DNA of 64,000 bases from Allodiplogaster sudhausi (taxonomy: Eukaryota; Nematoda; Chromadorea; Rhabditida; Diplogasteridae). A model generated the notes under the pieces. It was given only the letters and a program-made list of their open reading frames with translations, did not search any database and was not told the origin of the DNA. The translations under genes were made by a program, and so were the position numbers. This document shows, one piece after another, positions 47,405 to 59,209 of the stretch (within the stretch, counting starts at the first letter, position 1; the number at the start of each line of letters is the position of its first letter). The stretch covers positions 2,306,001 through 2,370,000 of the forward strand of contig CALZFC010000354.1 of assembly GCA_945643635.1 (NCBI GenBank), written 5' to 3'.

Positions 47405-50400
47405 ATGGCCACGAACGAACAACGTGCATGTAAGTTCGTCTGCTCTCTCATCACCGTCCACATTCCATTCTTTCCTTTATTATTGCTGTAATTCACTCAA
47501 CGGATTCGCTTTCATTTGAGATTTTCATATGGTTTCCATAGTTTTGCCAAATATGTACTTATTTCTCTGTCATATTTATATATATACATAGGTAATAAGT
47601 AAGCAATTCCACAATTCATTCGAAGCAGTTGATTAGCAATAAAGCTGAGGCTCTTGGAAAAGGAAAATACAGGAAGAGAAATATATACATCTATTTTTTA
47701 AGTGGTATGCGTAACGGGCGCGACAGGCTTCGTAGCGCTTCATGTGGTGCGGCGACTGCTCGCCGAGGGCCACTACCGCGTTCGTGGCACCGTGCGAAAT
47801 CGAGCATCGAAAAAAGTAATTAAAAAAATATATATCTTAATATTAGAAGTGAATTAAACACAATTCTTGAAATAAAAAAAAAATCTTCAAAATTTTTTAT
47901 TCTCCAGTGTGATGCACTCCGCGCACTGCCGGGTGCTTCCGAACGCCTCGAGCTTGTCGAGGCCGACCTTCTCGACGGCGTTGACAAGTGGACGCAGTCC
48001 GTTCTCCCTTTTTTTGGCTTGCTTCACCCTGCTGTTTCAATCCGTGTGGAATCTCTTACGATTTCAAATCGGATTGTTAGAATCTATATAATTGTGCCAC
48101 TTTAACAGGATAATTAATTGCCTTTTTCAAGTATTCTATATCTTTTACTTTTTTCTTGCGCTTTTTAAAAAGATATTTATTATTTGGCACTCGCCGATTG
48201 ATTAAGTCTATTGATCGATTCATCGCTTTCTCTCCTTTATCGATTGATTCCTTGATCGATTCTTCCCTCTTCTTTCCGTAGAGCTCTGACTGGATGCTCG
48301 TTCGTGATGCACGTCGCGTCTCCGGTGCCCGTGATCCCGGACGAAAAGACGATCGAGACGGCCGTCGAAGGCACGACTTCCGTCCTCGCCGCCGCCGCGC
48401 TCGTCCACTCTCCCAAAGCATTATATTTTTTATTTCTATTTTTATTTAATTTTAATTTTATTCTTTAAAAAATTACACTTTACTTTGCCCATCAACATTA
48501 CTAACATATTCGTGACAAAATTCAAAAGTTACAGCACGTAATAATCATATTTGTCCCCCATTTCGTAGAATACAACAAGATATTTGCTGCGTCCATATAG
48601 AAAAGGTTGATAAAAGTGCATAGAGTAGAGATCAATTTTGGATTAATAAGAGTGTCAATCATTGCAGATCAAGAAAGTCGTCCTCACCAGCAGCTGCGTC
48701 GCGATTAACGGTACTGATGCATTTCGGTTTTCTTTCTTTCTTCTTTTTTCTCAGTCAAACATCATTGCTCTCTCCCTTCTTCTACATTACATTCTCAGTC
48801 GACATCTCACTTATGAATTACAGTTTTCTTCTTACTTAGCCGTTCACGTTTTGGTATGGAGCGTTTTGGTACTCTCTGTTCTCGTTGATTTCCCTTTTCA
48901 TTTTATTTCTTCTTTAATTCATTGACATTTTTTGAGATGGCCACTCCAACGTGGGAAACGTCTTTGACGAGACGTTCTGGACGCGTCTGGAGAGCAAGAA
49001 GCTCTGCCACTACGCACGATCGAAGACGCTCGCAGAGAAGGCGGCGTGGGAGTTGTGGAGCGGACTGAAAAGTAAGTATTATTGACTTTTTTTATTCGCA
49101 TAATCTAGAGCTTTGTCTTAGTGCGTTTTCTTCTAAAGATTATTTAGGCTGCATTTTTGTTAACAACTTATATACGTACACAAACCAAAACTGTCATTGA
49201 TAAAATCTTCCTTTCAATGGCACTTTCATAAAAAAAAATCATCCGTTTCACACAGTTTCGAACAAAAATATGTAGCTAAAGTATAATTATTTTTTCTTGG
49301 CGACACTCGCTTCGCGCTGACCGTTCTGCATCCGACGCTCATCGTCGGGCCCGTTCTCTCGGACGCCGAGAATGGAAGCGCTGGGGTCGGTACCTATACT
49401 TATTTATATATTTAATTAAATTTCCACTTATTCACTGGCTCGTTTATTTCGCCGAGAACAAATACATGACTCCAATAAGAGCATACATTTTATTTATATA
49501 CATACATATTTCAAGCTTATCGCTCGAATGATGTCGCTTCGGACGTATCCGGCAGCGCCGCGCGCCTCCGTCGGCATCGTTGATGTGCGAGATGTTGCCG
49601 ACGCGCATCTCCGGGTTACTTATTACAATTTAAAAATATAAAACATTTTCAATCAAAAATTTGCGTGTCTACTTTCATCAGGAAAATTATGTCTGGAAAA
49701 ATTCATTTGAATTTTTCTAGACATAAAATAAATGAACATTTAATTAAAATTAATCTAGGCACTCGAGCGGCCTGAGTCTGACGGTCAGCGAATTCTGCTG
49801 ACTGCAGCGCCGACCGTGCGCTTTCGCGAGATGGCCAAGTGGCTGAAGGCAGAGTTCGGCCCGCTCGGTCGGTTACTCCATCTTGCGCATCTCTTGGCAC
49901 GCGTGCATAAACCTGTCATGGATGTGGCACTTGCTGTGACAATGCCTCAGGCTGCACAATCTCAGGCTACACAATATCGACGGTGGAGACGCCGACGTGG
50001 TTGCTTCGTCTGTACGTCGCCGCGGGCGTCGACCGCCAAGCAAAGTTCGTGCTGCATCGTTGCGGCGCGCCGCCCGTCTTCAACAATGACAAGGTCAACA
50101 ATTATCAATCAGCATTTTATTATTTTATTTCTACTTTTTTCCCTCTCTACAAAGTAGCCCACATATCGAAATGATAGTGTTGCCATCGACACAGCAGACA
50201 AATTCGTTTCTCAATTTTTTTTTAAATATAATTGTTCTGCTGTCGCATAGACGATATAGTTGTGATGGTATGTGACGAGAAAAGAGTTATTAAAACTGAT
50301 ATTATTAATACTACTTTACCAATATATTCAGCACCGCTCCATTTCCAAGGATGTAGAAAGTTTTTGAACTTTCGGAAGCTTCCAAAATGTACGGTCAAAT

Positions 50401-50620
50401 TGTGTAAATTGATTATGTAAAATAATCAAATTCAAGAATACTTTAGTCGCGTCGCCTCCTCGGCCTGCGCTACCGCTGTCCGCGCGTCGCGCTCCTCGAC
50501 ATGGCGCACAGTGTCATTGCGCATCGTATGCTCGCGCCGAGTGCAAAGTACACGAAGAGAACGGCGGCCGCCAGCGACAAGGCAACGGCCACATGCGTCA
50601 TTGGCGATGGCGGCGCATGA
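47405..50620 (+). CDS. NAD(P)-dependent reductase of the dihydroflavonol-4-reductase/cinnamoyl-CoA reductase type, about 375 aa, 11 exons
   Basis: An extended short-chain dehydrogenase; members reduce a ketone or aldehyde with NAD(P)H, and the substrate here is unknown. Exons: 47405-47429, 47703-47815, 47908-47987, 48282-48417, 48668-48710, 48937-49071, 49300-49385, 49516-49614, 49759-49867, 49966-50093, 50447-50620. The cofactor-binding motif is VTGATGFVALHVVRRLL, followed by RGTVRNRASKK. Then come CSFVMHVASPVPV and VVLTSSCVAI with the catalytic Ser. The catalytic pair is Tyr158/Lys162 in YARSKTLAEKAAWE, followed by HPTLIVGPVL and VGIVDVRDVADAHL. The C-terminal extension (GAPPVFNNDK and more) is longer than usual. 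Abnormal points: exon 7 has no AG acceptor (TTTTTTCTTG at 49299), and exon 4 may end at a GC donor (48418) or at GTCCAC (48403). The gene is otherwise intact. Confidence 0.85.
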
Positions 50621-51130
50621 GAAATTGGCGATTTATTCATTGATATATTGATTGATTGATTGATTGATCGATTTTAATAAAATTATATATTATAAATGCT
50701 TATTTCTCTTGTATCAAGTTAAATAATTTGTATCGATTATTTTATGTAACAATAATTAGAGTACAAATTTAACAATATACAATGTGCACGTTTTACATTT
50801 CTCTTCAACATTACTGACCATTTAATTAGTCGTATAATTTGTACTTTTTTGCCCTTATTACTAGCAAGCCGTTAGAGGTGAACGTGTCTTTTATTCTTAC
50901 AACTTGCATTGCCAAAGGCTATTATTTGTAGACTGTCTCTATATCTTGCTGTCCTTTTTTTTATTTTTTGCTGTCCTTTTTAGCGATTTCATTTGGGCCT
51001 TAAAATTATCAATTTTATCGAAGATGTACAAGGTTCTTATAAGAAATGCCTTCCAAATTCCACAAATATCGAAGACGAGTAAAATAAAGTACGATAAGAC
51101 TATTTACACGAAATACATTCCCGGGTAATC
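50621..51130. other. Intergenic, no supported gene
   Basis: AT-rich 3' flank of the reductase with short (TTGA)n near 50642-50668. No gene seen. Confidence 0.4.
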
Positions 51131-51500
51131 GCGAGAGGCCGTGAGATGAAGCTCGATAGCAGAGCGAAGGTTCTCGAACCGAGTCGTGTAGGCTCCCTCG
51201 CCTTCACCATATCCCTTTGCAGAAGGCTTCTCTAGTAGTCCCGTTCTGTAATTAGAAAGCTTGTTGTTGTGTCGCTTATCGGGCTAATGTGCTGATATAA
51301 TTCCCGGGAATCTATCAGATGGAATCGGTTCGACAAAGTTGCCAGTGCATGTGATAGATAGATAGATCCCTTTGGCCCGATAAGCGAATAGGCTCTTAAA
51401 AAATGTGACAGTGGAAGCTGCCATCAGCTCAAAGTTCACACAGGAAAGATTGAAATGAAGTAGCGCAAACTCGGTGGCCGTGACGTAGTGCTTGCGAGCT
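51130..51500 (-). CDS. Exon-like blocks, possibly a nuclear-receptor-type ligand-binding domain fragment
   Basis: Minus strand: KHYVTATEFALLHFNLS (about 51490-51440) recalls the T-x-x-E-F-A-L-L stretch of nematode nuclear hormone receptor ligand-binding domains. A second block (about 51250-51125, after CTAATTACAG) encodes GEGAYTTRFENLRSAIELHL. The two were not joined with certainty and no zinc-finger exon was found upstream. Family assignment is tentative; it may be a relic. Confidence 0.25.
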
Positions 51501-51773
51501 CGCAAGCGAGATGAGCGTAGTGGACAGGAACAGGCTTAGAGATCTCGCATTCAGGAAGCACAAGTTGAAGCACATCTCCTACAGAGTCTAACATCATTAA
51601 AGGAGCCAAAATCTTTCGCTTAAATTTGCTTTTGCATACGATTTAGAGAGGCGCGACTTCCATGGTAAGGAATATTGATCAAATAGAATACGATCGAGTT
51701 TATTTGCTATTTTATGAGGACATGTCTACTTATTATTGGCGTCAACAAGACGACGTCACTAATATTATGAAAT

Positions 51774-51832
51774 GTACTCAACCTGCACTCTGTCTGCACT
51801 CATCTCCTGCTGCACTCTGTCTGCACTCATCT
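51774..51832. repeat. 27-bp tandem duplication
   Basis: tgcactctgtctgcactcat followed by ctcc is present twice head to tail. Confidence 0.9.
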
Positions 51833-52463
51833 CCTCATCTCTTCGTAGACAACAATATAGTGCGCTGGGCGGCACGTTCCCTCAAGACAAACAATCTTGG
51901 ATAATTGCGCGAAATATCTCTTTTAATGCCCTTGGCAAAAAGACAAGAAACAAACTATTCCAGCGTGATGTGATGCCAAATAGAAGTCGAAAAACTTGGG
52001 AGAGACAGTCTTGCTGTCCACTACCGTACCAGAGACAATGTTCCTACTGTAACAGAAGAACGAGATTGCGGATGGTGAGTTACCCTGGCAACATTAAGAC
52101 CTATTTAAAACACTGGTGATTTTGGAGGGAACTCACTTCTCCTTGTCTTCTTTCTTCTCATTGATATCGTTAGGGTAGAACCGAGTGCGATGACGCTTCT
52201 GGACAACAATGTATGTGAACTTCATCACTTCGTTGCCGTCACAAGCCCTTTGCCACGCCTCCTGTCCACAACTTCTTCAATACATATTGAACAATTTAAA
52301 TTAATAAAAAGAGGACTTCTAAATCTGCTCATGTAGAAAGGAAGGAACAGAGAGATGGAGACAGCGGTGGCGAGAGAGGTGAGAGAAAGAGGGGAGAGAG
52401 AGAGAGAACGAACCCTCATGGAGCTAAGCTCGATCGAAGCAGTCCGCACCATCTCGGAATCGC

Positions 52464-52812
52464 TCACTCCATCTCGCAGAACCACACGTTTTCAGGGAAC
52501 TTGCCATTTTCCTAAAACGGCAAGAATTTCAGAAAGTGAAAAGAAACCAAATTTGAAGAAAAAGAAGCTAAGATTACATACATACCTCCTGATATCGAAA
52601 AAGAAGGGTAGTGAACTCCTTTTCGAATGCTTGGACTGCTTCATTGCACCGCATCTGCGCCCTCACCTCAACCAACTTACAATTAGCATATAGTACTGAT
52701 ATTTCAATTAATGTAACACCATCTCAGTACGGAATTGAGAATGTATTAACAATTATAATTTCGATGAAATTCAAAAAAAATGTTAATGAGGAAAAAGGAG
52801 AATGGCCTTACA

Positions 52813-52843
<31 letters not shown>

Positions 52844-52942
52844 TATGGATAATAACTAGAGACTAAAAAGATACCTGAACAGCATAGCGCGTGGCATATA
52901 AGTCAAAGTTGCCAACGATGGCAGCGATGGAGATGTCGTCGA
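52464..52942 (-). CDS. Unknown protein, last three exons
   Basis: Minus-strand exons 52942-52875, 52675-52586 and 52511-52464 join in phase. They read DDISIAAIVGNFDLYATRYA and VQ, then LVEVRAQMRCNEAVQAFEKE to YQE, then ENGKFPENVWFCEME and stop. All three have proper AG acceptors and GT donors. Upstream exons were not found; the next gene on this strand ends at 53412, so the 5' part is missing or very divergent. Soluble, mixed alpha/beta composition, no membrane segment. I do not recognise the family. Confidence 0.45.
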
Positions 52943-53411
52943 CTTTGCCAGTTGGAGATGGTAGCCATCAAAAACTGCTTCTGTAATATAAAAGTCAAAA
53001 TAGTTGATCAATTAAGCTAATCTAATCGGAGTCGGGTGCAATTTAGTGATGAAAAGTGGGCACATCATATGTATGTATAAGGGTTGAAATAAGAGACTGC
53101 AACGGAATGTACACATCGTATAATGGCTAATACTCAATGCTGCCTCACTCTTTTCCTATTTGAATTTCTTGTTGATTAAAGTTTTTTGGGCATTCTTACA
53201 AACTGAAATAGCAGAGAACCGTTTCACGAAAGAATTTGATTACTGAAAAAAGATAAGTTACAAATTCCAAATGAAAACCGTGACATACATTCCAAATATC
53301 ATCGAAAAGAAAATTAGGTTTATTAATCGGCCTCATAACGAGCGCCGTTGAGACATTGACGCTAATCTCTTCGTGGCATTTCAGCCATCGAAATAAGGCG
53401 GCAAGAAATTT

Positions 53412-55113
53412 TCAATAGCTAGCAGATGTCAGTATTATTGTCAGCGATTGAGCCGGCGAGTGGAGCGAGAAAACGACCATGGAGGCGGAGAAAAATATCT
53501 AAGAAAAATATGTTATTTAAGAGATAAAAAAAATAGACTAACAGAAAAAATATATATTGACGCACCGTTATTTTCAACCTTTAATGTCATCATTGCAATA
53601 AGAGTGACAATTGGAAAGGCGACAAAGATTATCGGCACGCATAGCTCAAAGTAGCAAAGATGTTTGACTGTCAACCTAAACAGTCTCAAAACCGAAACAA
53701 AGGATCAAAATCAACAACTAATGCAGTAAAGGTCCAAAATGGTCAAAGCTTAATTTTGATATTATTTTTTCTGAATAGGTTTATCCTTATCAAGCCTTAA
53801 TCTCAGTTCAAAAATGAAGCAATTCAACACCGTAGCGAGAAGACTATATAATAGTCGCTTTTGAAGGGCGAGTCTTCCTTCCGACATGTGGACAGATGAG
53901 GAAGTAGAATTGATGATGTGGTGCATGTGAAGGCTTATTGCAGTTACGACGGCAATAATGAAGCAGCAGTAAACTACCATACATAGCTCCTACAAATACA
54001 TATATGTATTACGGTGCAGACTTGTTTTTTTTATTGTTCAACGGTAGCCTGCACAAATGACAAACAAAAAAACGCTGGACGCTTAACTTCTTAATATACA
54101 ATATATAGGTGTGATTCGCACAAGATGAACCCCCCCCCCCCAACCAAAACTCACCCATTATCAAGAGGCCCTGCGCGCGATCCAAGCAGACAAACTGCTC
54201 GACTTCAAAGTCGCAGAGATTTTCAAATACCTGCATGGCCTATATCTAAAATCGATTACGAAGAAAACAAGTCTTTCTCAAATATTACTGACATACTCAG
54301 ATGAGCGTTCAGCCGGCATTGGGTGAGAACAGAGTGCAACAAGAACAAAAAGTAAGGCCATTAAACCAGGAGGAGTACAATAGACGCCGATCAGCTGTCC
54401 GCGCGACAGCCGCCATCGAGAACCGGGCAATTGGAGATGCTAAATTAGTCAAATTATTTATTCAATGACGAGACAAACCCGGAATTTTGTCGTGATTGCA
54501 TTATGTATATTCTTAACTTTAAATCCAAACATATTACCAATGTAATTTAAAACAATTTCGGACTGATTTCACGATGTCTTACTTCGGTTTGCGTTAAGAA
54601 AGTACAAGTATTAGAGAAACTTACTTGGTGTCGATAAATGAAGCAGTGTATCAGAATTAATAAACAAATTACTCCGAGAACGACTGTGAACTCCAGAAAT
54701 ATTTTCAAACTTTAGTAGTAGTGTTTTGAAGGCTCATTTGCTTTCCCTAGGATGTTGTACGAACCAGTCTTCCTGAGGTTAGTTGCCATATTCCCAGGAA
54801 CTTGAAGGGGCTATCGACGTAAATGCAATGCAAAATAGGAAATAACGTAACGCGGGCAATGAAATCGAATGCGACATACGAGCTGAGAAAGTCAAAAAGA
54901 GATGTGAGAAAAGAGGAGGATGAGCCTCAACAACGCGAACAAGAATTCACAGACCACAATGGCTGCGAGAAGAAATCGATAATTGCCGATCTTCCGGTCG
55001 CTGTGCCTTAGAATGGCGACGGCGGCGAGGACGTTGAGAGCGACGCTGCCGACGCAGATTACTGCATGCACGACGCGCAGTGAACGCAGCAGAGAACGCG
55101 GAAACTCACGCAT
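53412..55113 (-). pseudogene. 7TM chemoreceptor (Str superfamily, Srh-like C-terminus), probably decayed
   Basis: Minus-strand exons in order. TM1-TM2 (55113 to about 54930): VGSVALNVLAAVAIL and KIGNYRFLLAAIVVCEFL. TM3 (about 54695-54625): VVLGVICLLILIHCFIYRHQ. TM4 (about 54440-54305): LIGVYCTPPGLMALLFVLVA. An extracellular-loop block at about 54220-54150. TM5 to loop 3 (about 53990-53830): VVYCCFIIAVVTAISLHMHH then LALQKRLLYSLLA. TM6 (about 53655-53565): VPIIFVAFPIVTLIAMM. TM7 (53500-53412): SMVVFSLHSPAQSLTIILTS and stop. Such receptors act in chemosensory cilia. The TM2 exon meets a stop before any good donor, and one loop junction does not keep phase, so I call it a pseudogene with reservation; manual exon edges may be at fault. 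Confidence 0.55.
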
Positions 55114-57287
55114 GGCAGCCTCAAAGCATTAAGACTAAAACAATTTACTCAACAGTTCCAAGTAGGAGTACACATGACAAGGGGTTATGGGTTGTAGACC
55201 CGTTACCCTCTTGTTTTTATCAATTTTGGCTCTATTATTTCTTTGTTCAGAAAACGTGTTCAGCTTAGTTGGGGGGCCAGTTCCGGGCTGAGCTCCAGGG
55301 GCCATGGGCCGACCTAGGGGCCGGGCCGTTACTGGGGTCGACCATGGGATCGGGGGCGGCTGTTTTTGGCCCGCGGACAGCCGTGTATATTAATGACTTG
55401 CGCGTGACATGAATTTCAACAAATTTATTGACACTTTCTCGAAATTATTCTCGAAGCAAGGATAAATCTAACGCCTGCGACATATAAGGGCAACCTTTAG
55501 ATTGTCTGTAAAATGAGAAAACTGCAGCTGTTTGACGAAATTTATATTCAACGAAATCCCATGTGCAAATTTTAATTTACGAAAAACGAGAGCAAGCAAT
55601 TTCTATGCAAGACGCATATTCTTGTTTATTAACTCATTAAGAACCAACTTTGCAATGTTTCAAAATTGTACTGCAAGGAAGTGCAACGAATATTTCAGAA
55701 AATGTCAATTTTGGGACGCATTTATTGTTCGACGCATCTGCAAAATTTTTCCGTTAGGTTCCAATGCCGGAACAGTATAGCATCTAGCAAATGTACATAT
55801 GTACATACATATATAGATGCGTATGTGCTCGAATTAAACAACAGGACTTGAACTCATCAGAGTTATGCACCGAATAACCTTTGACAATTTTTCTTTACGA
55901 CATTTTCACCTGTTGTGTATGTGCTATTTTCAAGTATATGAACTATGTACTGCATAAGCCCATGTCTGTTGACGCAGAGATGTGAGGCAATCTATTTAAA
56001 GTTTGCGGAATGCCAGCCTTCACACAGCTCATGGCAACCCTCTCAATCGTCTAGTTGCTCATCTATTGCAGAATTAAACAGTGAGCCCACACACATCGAT
56101 TAACAGTAGTAGGCACTCTTAAAATTAGGCTAATGAACATTAGGCTTTATTATTTGGGATTCTCAGGAACTACGTAGAGCCAGCGTCGCTACTCTTTGAG
56201 CAATGGGAGAGCGCCACAATAGTACACGTCCCTCGCAAGGTATTGAACAAATTTTTACTCCCGCGGGGTACTTAGAGAAAAAATACAGTATGCGAGCTAG
56301 AGGATTTTCAAATATATACTTTATTCCTTTGATATTCGGGTGGTTTTTGCTGGTGTTTTATTTTAGTTGCATTACAGAACAACCCCACACAGAAAACAAT
56401 TTTATAGTTTTGGCCGCGGGCCGAAAAAGGTCAAGGAGAGAGAGAGAGAGAGCGAGAAGAGAAACTGCTTCGGAAACGCTCGAATACTGAATAAAAGACA
56501 CTTTAGAATTGTGAAAACATACATAATAGTGGCGGTAAAAGGTACAGTTGGGCAGAGAGATTCAGAGAGAGAAAATATATCGAGAGAGAGAGTGAGTTTT
56601 ATCCAGAGAAGCAGAGAAACAAAGCAAAACGGAGCGAAATCGGCATCTGTGTGCATGCGCGGCCGGCTCATCCGATTAAAAACAACAAAATGTCCTCTGA
56701 AGATACAGAATGTGCTCGACCAAACAACAAATAATTCTGTAGGGCGCTATACTACAGATATATCTGTATCTCATTCTGTAGAATATGACCAAATATTTTT
56801 CTGTGTGCCTGCGATAACTTTTAGGACAAATTGTGATTCAATATCATGTTCTTACGTGGTAGCTGCCCTCAGTCTGAAATTCATTTACTCGGCCTGAGAT
56901 GCAGAAGGTCAGCAGGATAAAATCGGTCATATACTAATATGCCAATAGCAATAATGACTTTTATGGTATATACTTAGAGGATCATTGAACTTGGTCAGAT
57001 CTTGTTGTGCTACCTTCTTTAGTCAAGAGCCGTGCAATTAACCTTGGAAGACAACTGAAACGTAGTATAATTCATTATTCACACTTGAGAAATATTTGTG
57101 CGTGCTTTATACGAGAAGCCTTTTATTACGGACTTTTCTGAATGAATTGCTATGTGTAGAGAGGAACTTTCTCTCATCGCCATCACGTTCTGCATGAACA
57201 GAAGACAGAGAAGAATGTATCAGTATCAGAACTCACTCGTGATTAGTCGTGTTTGAAGATGAGAACTTGAGCTTGTCCTCTTTTCAG
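55114..57287. other. Intergenic, no supported gene
   Basis: A GC-rich patch at 55265-55385 is built of ggggccgggcc-type phrases like the hAT-like element at 31235, but without recognisable ends. Otherwise AT-rich with a short GA run at 56436-56452. Confidence 0.4.
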
Positions 57288-58145
57288 CTTTACAACCCCT
57301 GAACGACTTGAAGGAGGGACAGGCCGAGTATATGGTATGCAACTCGTAATATTCCGAGTACGCTGTTCTTGGATTTGAGCTTGGCTACTCCTTGGTCAAC
57401 CCCAACGTGCTAGTAATTTGGGAGGTCCGATTCATTTTGTGTCAGTCATAGCCAGATCACTTGAAATGAATGTTCGGATGTTAGTTTGTAATTGAAAGAA
57501 TAGTTTTGCAGGCCCAGTTCGGGGACTTCTCGAACACGGCGCAGTGCATTATCGACCAGTTCGTCTCCTCTGGCCAGTCAAAGTGGATCCGCCAATCCGG
57601 CCTAATCATGCTCCTCCTCCATGGCTACGAGGGAATGGTCCCCGAGCACTCTTCCGCCCGTCCTCCTGATGTGCAATAAAGATGACGAGATTGATCCATC
57701 TGCCAGTTCTTTTCTTTCTTCTCGTTATATTCGCAATAAAGAGAAGACTTCCCTTCCTGCTTGCTTCGTTCCTTTCAGCCTCTATTTCTATCATTCAGCA
57801 GCTTGCGTTCGATGGAATCTTCGAGGCACAACCACTGCACAACACAAACTGGATCATCACCAACTGCACGACTCCTGCGAACATCTTTCACATTCTCCGT
57901 CGCCAGGTCGTAAATGGTCGAGAAGCAGTTGTGGAAAGAATAATTGTGAACAGTTGTACTTACATGGCTCCGGCATGAAGAAGGAACATAGAATAACTGT
58001 AGAAGTGTTTGTGCAGGTGACAATGCACTTTCGCAAGACCCTGGTGATGATGGCCCCGAAATCCCTGCTCCGCCTTCCTCTCGCTCGCTCTTCCCTGGCC
58101 GACTTCGCTCCAGGGACTGCTTTCCAGAGGCTCATCCCTGACCCC
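57288..58145 (+). pseudogene. 2-oxoglutarate dehydrogenase E1 fragment with nonsense codon and frameshift
   Basis: The parent enzyme decarboxylates 2-oxoglutarate in mitochondria as part of the OGDH complex. Four exons remain, from the C-terminal third. 57288-57424: PLNDLKEGQAEYMVCNS then TAA (57347-57349) then [20 protein letters not shown]. 57512-57705: [20 protein letters not shown] then [13 protein letters not shown], where a short deletion shifts the frame before [11 protein letters not shown]. 57779-57906: WIITNCTTPANIFHILRRQ. 58017-58145: FRKTLVMMAPKSLLRLPLAR and FAPGTAFQRLIP. Both upstream (thiamine-binding) and downstream parts are absent. Splice signals are kept, so it derives from genomic duplication, not retrotransposition. 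The family has 1,000 or so residues; less than a fifth is here. Confidence 0.85.
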
Positions 58146-58167
58146 AGCTCCGTTCAGCGCCGTGTCT

Positions 58168-58205
58168 CCCCCCCCCCCCCCCCCCCCAATAGTGCCCCCC
58201 CCCCC
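58168..58205. repeat. Poly-C tract
   Basis: About 20 C, a short break, then 12 C, directly after the OGDH remnant. Translations across it give artificial proline runs. Confidence 0.9.
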
Positions 58206-58818
58206 ATAAAACTCTAATACCTCAGCACGAGACGTATTTTGAATGGATCCTGGAGGCATGAGATGTTCTTCACAATGAAGTGATTGCAAATTCATTCAAA
58301 AACTGTGGCCGCAGCACGAATCCTCAAAATTGAATTTTGTTTTGAATGTAGAAAAGGGCAGCTTGCCCTTGGTGTGCTGCATCCAGATGAGAAGGAAGCC
58401 GCGGCGAGTGAGAGCGCAGTGCCGGACGGCCACCTTCGAGGAGGAACTGCGGATCCAGCCCTGCAAGTCTCTGCTATTCTCTGCTCATTGGGTCTCTTCT
58501 GGCCAGCTCATGGCGCTAATATCAGTATGAATCTCATTTAAAACACTTTCCCGCATGAATCCTCTGCTCATCTCATGAAATGGGGGCCTTTCAATCTTGC
58601 TCCTCGTGTAGCTCACGAGTTCTCTTTCAATCATCGCCTGCTTGCTACTCAGACGGAAAAATCGATGGTCGGGCATCACGCGTGTCTAAATGTTTAGATT
58701 CTAGATTTAAAATGTTTAAAAGTTTGTTCAATAAAAAAAATACCGTGATAAGATCTGAGGAGATAGTAAAAGTTGGCCATTTCAGTGGGGCGGCCTTAAA
58801 CAGAGGGCTGCATGGGGT

Positions 58819-58859
<41 letters not shown>

Positions 58860-59205
58860 AGTAAGTAGTTGGGACAGAGAAGAAGCAAGGCGACCGATCG
58901 CGGGGGGAGAAGAGACGAGTTATGACTAGAAACACAGTGAGATTCCAATGATGAAAACAGCCATGCATTGAATATTCATATTTCTAGAATTCTTAGCTGA
59001 AAGTATAGCATTATCATCAAATCATATACACGTGCTAATATGAAAACTACAATAGTTTTTTTGGCGTCTTTCTTCTTATTTTCACGTAACCCCCTCTTTG
59101 AAGTGTGTCTTTCTTGAGATCATGTTTGCTGAAAGTTTTTTAATAATAGAACTCTTTTTGATTGCAGATCTAATTTGCAGCGGCTGTCATAAAACGATTA
59201 GATGT
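58206..59205. other. Intergenic, no supported gene
   Basis: An open GC-rich block (58345-58505) could be an exon but is not OGDH in any frame and was not recognised. A (GA)n microsatellite lies at 58820-58858. Confidence 0.4.
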
Positions 59206-59209
59206 CCAT

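Noticed and set aside
39360..53000. CRISPR-like or satellite arrays among the short tandem repeats
   Set aside because: Units are adjacent without spacers, and the genome is eukaryotic.
57338..57361. A 24-nt intron removing the TAA in the OGDH-like exon
   Set aside because: The residues around the TAA align without a gap to the family (VCNS..SEY), so the stop replaces a codon and is not intronic.
57621..58217. 198-aa plus-strand frame overlapping the OGDH remnant
   Set aside because: It runs through exon, intron and a poly-C tract in a non-OGDH frame.
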